From NCBI RefSeq assembly GCF_004005865.1, contig NZ_SACN01000001.1:2294001-2358000 (forward strand): DNA of 64,000 bases, written 5' to 3'. Under the pieces are notes generated by a model. The model saw only the letters and a list, made by a program, of their open reading frames with translations, was not told the origin of the DNA and did no database searches. Shown here piece after piece: positions 16,741-24,629 of the stretch (positions are counted from its first letter, which is position 1; each line of letters begins with the position of its first letter). A program made the translations under genes and the position numbers. The stretch is from Sphingomonas crocodyli. Lineage in GTDB: Bacteria; Pseudomonadota; Alphaproteobacteria; Sphingomonadales; Sphingomonadaceae.

Positions 16741-18921
16741 ATGAAGATGTCCGTCGATCAGGCGCTCCGCAAGGCGCGCAGCCTTTCGGCCGAGGAAGCC
16801 CAGGCGCTCTATGCCGAGATGCTCGCGCGCTTCCCCGCCAACAAGCGGCTGCGCGATGCCGCGCAAGAGGCCGCACGCCCGAAGATCGTGAGCGCGCCCG
16901 CCGACGAACTCGAAAAGGTGGTCTCGCTCTATCAACAGGGTCGCCTGACGATCGCGCTCGACGCGGCGGCCGATCTGCTGACACGCTTCCCGAACTGCGA
17001 GATCCTGAACAACATCGCCGGCGCCATTTCCGCCGGCCTCGGCCGTTTCGAGCAGGCGATCCGCCATTATGATCGCGCGATCGATCTGGCGCCCGATTAT
17101 TTCGAGGCGCTCAACAATCGCGGCAATGCGCTGAACGATCATCAGCGCACCGACGAAGCGATCGCCAGCTTCGATCAGGCGATCAAGCTCAACCCCAATT
17201 ATGCCGAAGCGCATATGAACCGCGGCATCGCGCTGCGCCGTGCGAAGCGTTTCGAAGACGCGCTGGCGGCGGGCACCCGCTCGATCAAGCTCAACCCGGC
17301 CTGTGCCGAAGCCTATAACAATCGCGGCAACGCGCTGATCGCGATCGGCCGCCTCGACGCGGCTCTGGTCGACTTCGACGAAGCGATCGCACTGCGTCCC
17401 AATTTCGCGCAGGCGCTCGTCAACCGCGGCAATGCGCTGATGCTGATGACGCGGCTTGAAGAGGCCCTCGAAAGCTTCGATGCGGCGATCGCGATCGATC
17501 CGATCCACGTCCACGCGCACAACAACCGCGGCGGCGTGCTGCGCCGTCTCAAGCGGCTCGACGAGGCGCTCGAAAGCCACAAGCGCGCCGCCAAATATTC
17601 GTCGGGTTCGGCGCTTGCCGCCGCCGAGGCACGCAACCTGCAGGCGCATATGTGCGTGTGGAGCAATGACGCCTTCGACGCTGGCATGACCCAGATCGGC
17701 AGCGGCGAGGAAGCCTTCCCCGCCTTCTACATGCTGGCGTTCGAGGACAGCCCGCAGCGCCAGCTGCTCTGCTCGCGCAACTGGACCGCCAAGGAATATG
17801 GCGCCGGTCGCACGGTCGCCTTCCCGAAGCACCCGGCGAGCACCAGGATCCGGCTCGGCTACTTCTCGGCTGATTTCCATAACCATGCAACGATGATGCT
17901 GATCGCGCGGCTGTTCGAACTGCACGATCGCGATCGGTTCGAAATCCACGCCTTCTCCTACGGCCCCGATCAGCAGGACGAGATGCGCCAGCGCCTTGTT
18001 GCCAATGTCGATGCCTTCCACCAGGTCAACGGCGCCGAAGACGCGGCGATCGCGAAACTCGCCCGCGACAAGGGCATCGACATCGCGATCGACCTGAAGG
18101 GCCATACGCACGGTTCGCGCCTCGGCATCTTCGCCCATCGCGCGGCGCCGGTGCAGGTGACGTATCTCGGCTATCCGGGGACGCTCGGCACCGACTTCAT
18201 CGATTATCTGATCGCCGACGAAGTGATCGTCCCGACGGAATATCGGCGCTTCTATTCCGAAGAGATCGCCTATCTGCCGAACAGCTATCAGCCGAACGAT
18301 GATCGCCGCGAGATTTCGGACCGGGTCTTTACCCGCGCCGAACTGGGCCTGCCTGAGAACGGCTTCGTGTTCGCCTGCTTCAACAACAACTACAAGATCA
18401 CCGCCGCCGAGTACGACATCTGGGCGCGCCTGCTACGCCAGGTTGAAGGCAGCGTCTTGTGGCTGCTCAAGGACAATGAGTGGGCGGCGGACAATCTGCG
18501 CCGTGAGATCGTCGCGCGCGGCATTTCGGCCGACCGGCTGGTCTTCGCCGATCGCATGCACCCGGCCGATCATCTCGCGCGCCACGTGCACGCCGATCTG
18601 TTTCTCGACACCTTCATGGTCAATGCGCACACGACCGCCAGCGACGCGCTCTGGGCGGGCCTGCCGGTCCTCACCAAGCTGGGCCGCAGCTTCGTCGCGC
18701 GCGTGGCGGGCAGCCTGCTTCACGCGGTCGGCCTGCCCGAACTGGTGACGGAATCGCCCGCCGATTATGAGCGGCGTGCGCTGGAGATTGCGACCGATCC
18801 GGACATGCTGGCTGCTCTCAAGCAGAAGCTCGCCGCCAACCGGGCGACCGCGCCCTTGTTCGATGCGCCGCGCTACACGCGTGATATCGAGGCGCTTTAC
18901 GAACGGATCGCCGTCCGCTGA
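16741..18921 (+). CDS. TPR-containing O-linked glycosyltransferase, GT41 / SPINDLY-OGT family
   Basis: A 726-residue protein in the layout of eukaryotic O-GlcNAc transferase. From about residue 60 to 300 it has six or more TPR units with the repeated pattern of Asn-Arg-Gly-x-Ala (YFEALNNRGNALNDHQRTDE, YAEAHMNRGIALRRAKRFED, CAEAYNNRGNALIAIGRLDA). The C-terminal GT-B catalytic part begins at RIRLGYFSADFHNHATMMLI and contains IDLKGHTHGSRLGIFAHRAA, VTYLGYPGTLGTDFIDYLIA and MVNAHTTASDALWAGLPVLT, the nucleotide-sugar-binding signatures. Such enzymes glycosylate Ser/Thr of cytoplasmic proteins; alphaproteobacterial relatives such as FlmG modify flagellin. No flagellin gene is in the window, so the target is unknown. 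It is in an operon with the preceding transferase fusion. Confidence 0.9.
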   Translation: MKMSVDQALRKARSLSAEEAQALYAEMLARFPANKRLRDAAQEAARPKIVSAPADELEKVVSLYQQGRLTIALDAAADLLTRFPNCEILNNIAGAISAGLGRFEQAIRHYDRAIDLAPDYFEALNNRGNALNDHQRTDEAIASFDQAIKLNPNYAEAHMNRGIALRRAKRFEDALAAGTRSIKLNPACAEAYNNRGNALIAIGRLDAALVDFDEAIALRPNFAQALVNRGNALMLMTRLEEALESFDAAIAIDPIHVHAHNNRGGVLRRLKRLDEALESHKRAAKYSSGSALAAAEARNLQAHMCVWSNDAFDAGMTQIGSGEEAFPAFYMLAFEDSPQRQLLCSRNWTAKEYGAGRTVAFPKHPASTRIRLGYFSADFHNHATMMLIARLFELHDRDRFEIHAFSYGPDQQDEMRQRLVANVDAFHQVNGAEDAAIAKLARDKGIDIAIDLKGHTHGSRLGIFAHRAAPVQVTYLGYPGTLGTDFIDYLIADEVIVPTEYRRFYSEEIAYLPNSYQPNDDRREISDRVFTRAELGLPENGFVFACFNNNYKITAAEYDIWARLLRQVEGSVLWLLKDNEWAADNLRREIVARGISADRLVFADRMHPADHLARHVHADLFLDTFMVNAHTTASDALWAGLPVLTKLGRSFVARVAGSLLHAVGLPELVTESPADYERRALEIATDPDMLAALKQKLAANRATAPLFDAPRYTRDIEALYERIAVR

Positions 18922-18928
18922 AACAAGC

Positions 18929-18952
18929 AGGGCCGCCCCCTCGGGCGGCCCT
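18929..18952 (+). terminator. Hairpin between convergent genes
   Basis: Perfect 10-base-pair stem AGGGCCGCCC / GGGCGGCCCT with a four-base loop, eight bases after the transferase stop and just before the end of the convergent amidohydrolase gene. The following CTTCTT is a poor tail on the plus strand. Confidence 0.6.
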
Positions 18953-18960
18953 GAACCTTC

Positions 18961-20190
18961 TTACTCGCCGACCTTGAACAGCTTCTTGGCGCGGCCGCAA
19001 ATGATCTCATACTTCGCGTCTTCGGGAATGCCCGCAAAGTCGCGCTCGATCACCGCCGCCGAGTTAGGATAGGTCGTTTCCGAGTGCGGATAGTCCGACG
19101 ACCACATGATGTTGCCGGCACCCGGCAGATCGCGCATCAGGATGCCCGCCCGGTCGTTGATGAACGATCCATAGACGTTCTGGTCCATGTAGAAGCTCGG
19201 CCGCTCCTCCAGCTTGCTCTCGGTCCAGTAACGCTGCTTTTCCCAGGTCCGGTCCATATATTCGGCCATGTGCGCGAACCAACCCACACCACTCTCGATC
19301 ACCGAATAACGCAGCTTCGGGTGACGCATGAAGACGCCGCCGAAGATCATGATCGCGACCGGCTCGGCCATCGCATATTTCGACATCACCATGTCGGGCA
19401 GCATGTGCTGCTTGTCGCCGAAGCGCGGGATGCGGCCGCCCAGATGGATGGTCAGCGTCATGTCGAGATCGACCGCCGCCGCCCAGAAATCCTCGAACTC
19501 CGGATCGGCCAGCGTGCGCCCGCCGAACGGATCGCCGGTCAGCGCCGCCGCCTGCGCGCCCATCGACGCGATCGCGCCGGTATCGCCCGAGGTCTTGTTG
19601 GCTTCCTTCGACTGCGGGAAGGCCGGGATGTTGACCGCGTTGAAGCCAAGCGCCTTGGCTTCCTTCATCATCTTGATCGATTCCTGCGTGTCGCGCAGCG
19701 GGATATACCCCACGCCAATCAGGCGACGGCGATCATAAGAGCAGAAGTCCGACAGCCAGCGATTATAGGCCGCGAAGCTTTCGATATAGAGATCGACATT
19801 CTTCGAACCCAGCGGACCACCCCCGAACAGGACGGAGGCATCCATGCCATCGCTGTCCATGTCCGCGATACGCTGCGCAGGCAGCCAGCCACCCGCCATC
19901 ATCGACGAACGGCGGCCCTCGGCCTTGTACGCCTTCGAACCCGCGCTGCCGCTGCTGCCCAGCAGGTTCATCTTCCGGCGGCTGCCTTCGAACACGATAT
20001 AATCCGCGTCTTCGGCATGCTCGATCTTGGGCGCGGCGTCCTTGAACTTGGCGGGAAGGTAGTCGACCCAGAATTCGTGCGGCGGGTTCACATGCGCGTC
20101 GGCGTCGACGATTTTATAGTCGAGGGGCTGGCTCTGGTCCGGCGCGGGCGCGGCCTGCGGCGTCCGGCTAAGCTCGGTTACATCGTTCAT
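18961..20190 (-). CDS. Amidohydrolase family 2 metalloenzyme (decarboxylase/hydrolase)
   Basis: A 409-residue member of the amidohydrolase-2 superfamily, a TIM-barrel metal enzyme group that includes ACMSD, gamma-resorcylate decarboxylase and LigW-type decarboxylases. The N-terminal metal site is DYKIVDADAHVNPPHEFW, the second-strand His appears in TLTIHLGGRIP, and the C-terminal Asp in MWSSDYPHSETTYPNS. The remaining blocks (YNRWLSDFCSYDRRRLIGVG, FGGVFMRHPKLRYSVIESGV) are typical. No signal peptide. It has its own promoter region, divergent from a small ORF. The substrate is probably an aromatic or heterocyclic carboxylate, by family; not determinable here. A second member lies at 29.2 kb. 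Confidence 0.9.
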   Translation of the reverse strand: MNDVTELSRTPQAAPAPDQSQPLDYKIVDADAHVNPPHEFWVDYLPAKFKDAAPKIEHAEDADYIVFEGSRRKMNLLGSSGSAGSKAYKAEGRRSSMMAGGWLPAQRIADMDSDGMDASVLFGGGPLGSKNVDLYIESFAAYNRWLSDFCSYDRRRLIGVGYIPLRDTQESIKMMKEAKALGFNAVNIPAFPQSKEANKTSGDTGAIASMGAQAAALTGDPFGGRTLADPEFEDFWAAAVDLDMTLTIHLGGRIPRFGDKQHMLPDMVMSKYAMAEPVAIMIFGGVFMRHPKLRYSVIESGVGWFAHMAEYMDRTWEKQRYWTESKLEERPSFYMDQNVYGSFINDRAGILMRDLPGAGNIMWSSDYPHSETTYPNSAAVIERDFAGIPEDAKYEIICGRAKKLFKVGE

Positions 20191-20291
20191 GGCATCCTCA
20201 ACTTTCGTCCAAATAGCGAATTACGTGTCTCATATATTGACGCAATCGACTGTTTGAATCAAGGGAGGAGGATCCCCAAGGAGCCTGAGAA

Positions 20292-20489
20292 ATGAGCATC
20301 AGCCCGGAGGCTTTCGTCGAGCTCCGCCAGAAGATCCTGCACCTCAAGGACGAGGTGCTGGACCTCACCGTCGAGGTGCTAGACGTGAACGAAGATGCGG
20401 CCCGTTCGATGCAACGCGCCCGCGCCGCCCTGTTCGAAGCGTGGACCCTCCTCGTCGGCCCGCCCGAGGACGACGAGGACGACCATTAA
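20292..20489 (+). CDS. Small helical protein (65 aa), unknown
   Basis: A 65-residue protein, MSISPEAFVELRQKILHLKD followed by a regular Leu/Val heptad-like run (EVLDLTVEVLDVNEDAARSM) and an acidic tail EDDEDDH. It should form an amphipathic helix or coiled coil. AAGGAG lies 8 bases before the ATG and supports the start. Function not recognised. It is divergent from the amidohydrolase gene and convergent with ogt. Confidence 0.65.
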   Translation: MSISPEAFVELRQKILHLKDEVLDLTVEVLDVNEDAARSMQRARAALFEAWTLLVGPPEDDEDDH

Positions 20490-20502
20490 GCCGGGCACTA
20501 AC

Positions 20503-20994
20503 TCAGACGAGCAGCGGCCCGCTCTCGAGCCCCAGCAGGAGCCGCTTGGCGTCCAGCCCGCCCGCAAAGCCGGTCAGGCTTCCGTTGGTCCCGACCACGC
20601 GGTGGCACGGCGCCACGATCGAGATCGGGTTGCGTCCGTTGGCGGCACCTACCGCGCGGCAGGCGCTGGGCCGGCCGATCGCTCGCGCGATATCGGCATA
20701 GCTGCGCGTCTCGCCAAACGGGATCGTCAGCAACGCCGCCCACACCGCCTTTTGGAAATCGGTGCCCCGGAAATCGAGCGGCAGATCGAACGCCGTCCGC
20801 TCGCCCGCAAAATACTCGCCCAGTTGCCGCGCCGCCGCGATCAGGATCGGATGCTCCGGATCATCCACGACTTCGCCAAGCCGCACGCGCCCCGGATCGT
20901 CATTCTCCCACAGGATCGCGACAAGCCCCTCCCCGCTCGCCACCAGCGTGAGTTCGCCGACGGGCGACGGGACGGTCTTGCTGCTTAGGGTCAT
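20503..20994 (-). CDS. ogt: Methylated-DNA--[protein]-cysteine S-methyltransferase
   Basis: A 163-residue suicide repair protein that removes methyl groups from O6-methylguanine and O4-methylthymine by transfer to its own cysteine. The acceptor is Cys130 in SIVAPCHRVVG, and the helix-turn-helix FQKAVWAALLTIPFGETRSY with the Arg finger ARAIGRPSACRAVGAANGRN precedes it. No N-terminal AraC-type (Ada) domain is fused, so it is the Ogt type. Length is normal. It stands alone between convergent and divergent neighbours. Confidence 0.95.
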   Translation of the reverse strand: MTLSSKTVPSPVGELTLVASGEGLVAILWENDDPGRVRLGEVVDDPEHPILIAAARQLGEYFAGERTAFDLPLDFRGTDFQKAVWAALLTIPFGETRSYADIARAIGRPSACRAVGAANGRNPISIVAPCHRVVGTNGSLTGFAGGLDAKRLLLGLESGPLLV

Positions 20995-21086
20995 CGGGTT
21001 TCTCCTCGGAACCCAGGCTAGTCACGCCCGGCGTGGCGCGCATCCCGAAACTTGCTATCGAAGCGCAAAGCAGACGGGAGACGGCG

Positions 21087-21845
21087 ATGACGATAGGCAC
21101 CGAGATCGAGCGGCTTTTTGCGCTCGAAGGCCGGGTCGCGCTGGTGACGGGAAGCGCGCAGGGGCTCGGCCTCGTCATGGCGCGGTCGCTCGCGCGGTGC
21201 GGGGCGAAGGTCTATCTCAACGGACGCGATGGTGACCGACTGGCGGCTGTGCGGGACGTGCTGGCCGGCGAAGGTCTGGCGATCGGGATCGCGCCTTTCG
21301 ATGTGCTGGACGCCGACGCCAGCCTGGAGGCGATCGACGATATCGTCGCGACCGAGGGCAAGATCGACATCCTGATCAACAATGCCGGGCCACGATTGCG
21401 GCGCGCGATTGACGACATCGATGCCGATGGCTTCGCGATGATGATGGAGGCGCATGTCGCCGCGCCCTTCCGCCTGGCCCGTGCAGCAGCGGAGGCGATG
21501 AAGCCCGGCGGATGGGGCCGGATCGTGATGCTGAGTTCGGCCGCCGCTGTCCGGGGTGCCGCCGGCGACGCCGCTTATACCGCAGCCAAAGGCGGGGTAA
21601 GCGCGATGACCCGCGCGCTTGCGGCCGAATATGGCGCCTTCGGTATCACCTGCAACGCGCTGATTCCCGGCCGTTTCATGACCGAGAGCAACGCCGGCAG
21701 CACGCGCGGCGCGGGCGGTGTATTGGGACGCAGCGGCGATCCCGATGAGATCGCCGCCGCCGCCATTTTCCTGTGCAGCCCCGGCGCTTCGTTCGTCACC
21801 GCATCGGCCCTGACGGTCGATGGCGGTGTGTCGAACTGCTATTAG
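21087..21845 (+). CDS. SDR family oxidoreductase
   Basis: A 252-residue classical short-chain dehydrogenase/reductase. The cofactor motif is VTGSAQGLG, followed by DILINNAG, the catalytic Ser in IVMLSSAAAV and Tyr-x-x-x-Lys in AAYTAAKGG; the C-terminus is SALTVDGGVSNCY. NAD(P)-dependent oxidation of an alcohol or reduction of a ketone is expected, substrate unknown. The ATG is chosen because GGGAG lies six bases upstream; a start 54 bases earlier would add an unusual tail. It runs convergent with the cytochrome c gene, their ends overlapping by a few bases. Confidence 0.9.
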   Translation: MTIGTEIERLFALEGRVALVTGSAQGLGLVMARSLARCGAKVYLNGRDGDRLAAVRDVLAGEGLAIGIAPFDVLDADASLEAIDDIVATEGKIDILINNAGPRLRRAIDDIDADGFAMMMEAHVAAPFRLARAAAEAMKPGGWGRIVMLSSAAAVRGAAGDAAYTAAKGGVSAMTRALAAEYGAFGITCNALIPGRFMTESNAGSTRGAGGVLGRSGDPDEIAAAAIFLCSPGASFVTASALTVDGGVSNCY

Positions 21846-22282
21846 GGCTTGGGTTCGTAGCGCTTCGCCACGTCGAAGCGCAGCTTATCCAGCGCCGCCG
21901 GATCGCTCGGCAGGGCAACGCTCCCCGCGGGCATGGCATTGGCCTTGAGCAGATAGGCGACGATCTTCGCATTATCCTCAGGGCTCAGCGAACCCGGCGC
22001 GTAAAGCGGCATGGCGTGGCTGATATAGTCGACGACATGGCTCATCGGCTTGCCCGCCCAGTTGGCAACCCATTTGCCGTTGAGCGGCGGCGTCTCCATC
22101 GATCCGCCGAGCGCCACGCCGTGACAGGCGGCGCAGCTGCCCTGATACAGCTCCGCGCCCTCGGCGGCCTGCGCCTCGGTATAGATGCCCTGCGCGCTGG
22201 TCTTGACCGGATCGGCGGCGGAGAGCGACGCGGCGATGCCACCGGCGAGTGCGGCGGCAATGATGAAACGAGCGATCGTCAT
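21842..22282 (-). CDS. Class I cytochrome c, exported
   Basis: A 146-residue monoheme cytochrome. Signal peptide MTIARFIIAAALAGGIAASL with cleavage near LSA|ADP. Heme attachment is Cys50-Ala-Ala-Cys53-His54 within GAELYQGSCAACHG, and Met80 or Met91 can be the sixth ligand. The chosen ATG has GGAGGG seven bases upstream. Another ATG six bases earlier overlaps the upstream stop as ATGA, and a GTG lies further up. It directly follows the FAD-oxidoreductase gene, so it is probably the electron acceptor of that exported enzyme. This pairing is inference from coupling and shared export. Confidence 0.88.
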   Translation of the reverse strand: MTIARFIIAAALAGGIAASLSAADPVKTSAQGIYTEAQAAEGAELYQGSCAACHGVALGGSMETPPLNGKWVANWAGKPMSHVVDYISHAMPLYAPGSLSPEDNAKIVAYLLKANAMPAGSVALPSDPAALDKLRFDVAKRYEPKP

Positions 22283-22284
22283 CG

Positions 22285-23532
22285 TCATGCCCTCCACATC
22301 GGATCGGCAAAGAGCGGGGCGACCTTGCGCACCCCATCCTCGATATCCGCGCGATCGGGGATCTCGGTACTGTCGTTCACGCCGTACAGCTCGCCCGCAT
22401 TGGGCGGGAAGTTCATGATCATCACCCCGTCGCTCTTCGACAGGACCGAGACGTCATTATAGCGGAAGCCGTAATGCGCCTCGGGCTGCGGGATCAGCCA
22501 ACCGGTCTGGCCGCGCACCGGGATGATCGTATTGTCACGCACCAGTTCGCGCGCGGCATAGCCGGTGCAATTGATCACGACCTTCTCGCGCAGCGCCTTG
22601 AAATCGGCCGGCGAGTGGAAATCGCGCATCTCATAATGGCCACCCGCCTCGTAAAACTCCTGCATCAGCAGATGCCCATAGCTGCCGAAGTTGAAATGCA
22701 TCTGCGATGCGGTGCGCGCGAACTTGGTCGGGAAGGGATTTTCGCCTTCCTCGAGGTTGCGGGCCTGGGGAATGATATCCTTGATGCGATCGGCATAATG
22801 GCCGAACTCGCTATCCTGCTGCGGCAGGCCCTTGGTCGCATAGCTGTCGGCAACGGCGGGATCGGCCGGATGTTCGCGGCGAACGATCGGTTCGTTGGAC
22901 AGGTTATACTGGTCGCTGAAGTCGACCGGCTTGCCCGGCAGGCCTAGATAGGAACGGAACGCCTTCCACGAGATGCGCGCCATCTGTTCCCAGACATCGC
23001 CGAAGCCCGGCCCCGCCGGATCGGTGAGCGCGATGCGCGAATCCGGGGTCCAGCTGCCATTGGCGCGGACCGAACGGGTGCGGTTGAACAATTCGCGGGC
23101 GTAGATCGTGACCTTCAGGCCCGCACGCTGCGCGACGACCGCGGTGGTCAGGCCGATGATACCGCAACCGATGACCGCAATCTCACGCGGCAGGACCGAC
23201 AGCGCCTTCGTAACCGCAATCTCGGCCGAACCCCAGCTGAGCGACCAGCCACTGCCGCCATGCCCGTAATTGTGGATGACCAGCGTATCGCCCAGCGGCA
23301 CGGCATCGAGGCACGGTCCCTTCGGGCGGAACGGACGGATGCAGCATTTGACGTCGACGATTTCCTCGACGTTCATCCGCATCGGCGCGATCCACGGCTT
23401 ACCCGATGCACGGCGCCCGAACACCGTCAGTCTGGCCGCCGGCACGGTCGCGCAGGCCGACAATCCGGCCAGCCCGCCCAGCGCCGCCGACGCCTTCAAC
23501 ATATCCCTTCGACCGAACCCCGCCCCGCTCAT
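22285..23532 (-). CDS. Tat-exported FAD oxidoreductase, D-amino-acid-oxidase (DAO) fold, apparently circularly permuted
   Basis: A 415-residue flavoprotein. It starts MSGAGFGRRDMLKASAALGG, a twin-arginine signal, and LSAC (Cys27) is a lipobox, suggesting a Tat lipoprotein. The DAO family normally ends with a flavin-contacting RPxRP...IHNYGHGG...WG segment; here that segment (IRPFRPKGPC, VIHNYGHGGSGWSLSWGSAE, residues about 65-103) comes before the Rossmann FAD motif (IAVIGCGIIGLTTAVVAQRA, GxGxxG at 122-127). The RGQTGWL block follows near the end. The order is therefore rotated relative to eukaryotic D-amino-acid oxidase. A strong GGAGG precedes the ATG; a longer reading frame exists but lacks support. 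It is coupled to a cytochrome c gene, so electrons probably pass to the respiratory chain rather than to oxygen. Confidence 0.85.
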   Translation of the reverse strand: MSGAGFGRRDMLKASAALGGLAGLSACATVPAARLTVFGRRASGKPWIAPMRMNVEEIVDVKCCIRPFRPKGPCLDAVPLGDTLVIHNYGHGGSGWSLSWGSAEIAVTKALSVLPREIAVIGCGIIGLTTAVVAQRAGLKVTIYARELFNRTRSVRANGSWTPDSRIALTDPAGPGFGDVWEQMARISWKAFRSYLGLPGKPVDFSDQYNLSNEPIVRREHPADPAVADSYATKGLPQQDSEFGHYADRIKDIIPQARNLEEGENPFPTKFARTASQMHFNFGSYGHLLMQEFYEAGGHYEMRDFHSPADFKALREKVVINCTGYAARELVRDNTIIPVRGQTGWLIPQPEAHYGFRYNDVSVLSKSDGVMIMNFPPNAGELYGVNDSTEIPDRADIEDGVRKVAPLFADPMWRA

Positions 23533-23627
23533 TCGATTCCTCCGCTGCAATGCACAATTGCTAGAAAGCGGGATCGCGGTTGGCAACGATGTTTCTTGAT
23601 ACGCAACGATTTTTGCCGCGCCGTGAC

Positions 23628-24239
23628 CTAAATGCCAATGTCTCCGGTGCGGATGACGCGACAATATTCGCCATCCAGATTGGCCAGCGACATGGCATGA
23701 ACATCGTCCGCGCTGCGCGGAATTCCGGACCAGTCGACCCTGGCGAAGGTAAAGCACGCATCCGCGACCAGTAGCACATCGAAGCCGAGATTGCCCGCGT
23801 GGCGCACGCTCGCTTCGACCGAATTGTTGGTGATGACGCCCGCGATGACGAGGCGATGATGGCCGGCTTCGCGCAGGCGCATTTCGAGGTCGGTACCGAT
23901 GAAAGCGCTGTTGACCTGCTTGGCGAAGACCGGTTCGCCGGGCATCGGCCCCTGCCCTTCGCGGAAATCGTGCCCCGGCTGACCGGGGCGGTAATGCGAT
24001 CCAGCTTCGGACGAATCATGGCGGACGTGCCAGACCGGCCAGCCCTTGCCCCGCCAATGCACCAGCAATGTCGCGACGTTCGCCTCGGCATCGGGATTGT
24101 TGCGCACGCCCCAATCGGGATGATCGATCGCGCGCTGCAGATCGATCAGGAGGAGAACCGCGCCTTCCGCTTCCGCGATCATCCGCGTGCCCGACAAAAT
24201 GCGTCGCCCCTTAGCGATTTGATAAGGCCCGGCGGGCAT
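23628..24239 (-). CDS. Isochorismatase-fold hydrolase lacking the usual catalytic Cys
   Basis: A protein of up to 203 residues with the isochorismatase/nicotinamidase fold. The catalytic Asp is in AVLLLIDLQRAID and the Lys in FAKQVNSAFIGTDLE. In the third motif, normally G-x-x-T-x-x-C-V, it reads GVITNNSVEASVRHAGNLGF: Ser (codon 23820-23822) replaces the nucleophilic Cys. True isochorismatases also lack this Cys, so the protein may be a non-thiol hydrolase rather than dead. The start is uncertain: the first ATG has a weak AGG four bases upstream, while ATG at 24182 (MIAEAEGAVLLL) gives a family-typical N-terminus and leaves room for a divergent promoter. Confidence 0.82.
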   Translation of the reverse strand: MPAGPYQIAKGRRILSGTRMIAEAEGAVLLLIDLQRAIDHPDWGVRNNPDAEANVATLLVHWRGKGWPVWHVRHDSSEAGSHYRPGQPGHDFREGQGPMPGEPVFAKQVNSAFIGTDLEMRLREAGHHRLVIAGVITNNSVEASVRHAGNLGFDVLLVADACFTFARVDWSGIPRSADDVHAMSLANLDGEYCRVIRTGDIGI

Positions 24240-24250
24240 GAAGCCTGTCC

Positions 24251-24616
24251 ATGTACGAAGTTAGCTTCCGCCACGATATCAACCTGTTGGATATCGCCTG
24301 GCACGGATTGTTCGATGCCGACGGCGTCGCCGCCTACACTCGCGACGTGAAAAGCCGCTTCCTCTTCGAAGGATTTCGCCCCGGCTATCTGCTGCGCATG
24401 GATATGCGCGAAAGCGCGGTTCAGACGCGCGAGGCGCTGATCGCGTTTCGGCAAGAAATGGCCGACTTCCCCAAGGCCCGAAAGATCGCGGTGATTACCA
24501 ACAGCGCGATCGCCAAGCTGCAGATCCAGCGCGAAATGCCGCAACCCTATCTGCGCATCTTCACCACGCCGTTCGAAGCGATGGCGTGGCTGGAAGCCCC
24601 CGAAGCGGCTCACTGA
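24251..24616 (+). CDS. Conserved hypothetical protein, possible STAS/SpoIIAA-like fold
   Basis: A 121-residue soluble protein starting MYEVSFRHDINLLDIAWHGL. The alternating strand-helix pattern (GYLLRMDMRESAVQ, ARKIAVITNSAIAKLQIQRE, PYLRIFTTPFEAMAWLEAP) resembles the SpoIIAA-like/STAS fold proteins that occur as stand-alone hypotheticals in proteobacteria. The last block, with an F-x-x-x-x-A-x-x-W-L end, is common in that group. No catalytic motif is seen. It is divergent from the isochorismatase-fold gene and convergent with rmuC. Function unknown. Confidence 0.7.
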   Translation: MYEVSFRHDINLLDIAWHGLFDADGVAAYTRDVKSRFLFEGFRPGYLLRMDMRESAVQTREALIAFRQEMADFPKARKIAVITNSAIAKLQIQREMPQPYLRIFTTPFEAMAWLEAPEAAH

Positions 24617-24629
24617 CGCGCATAAATAA

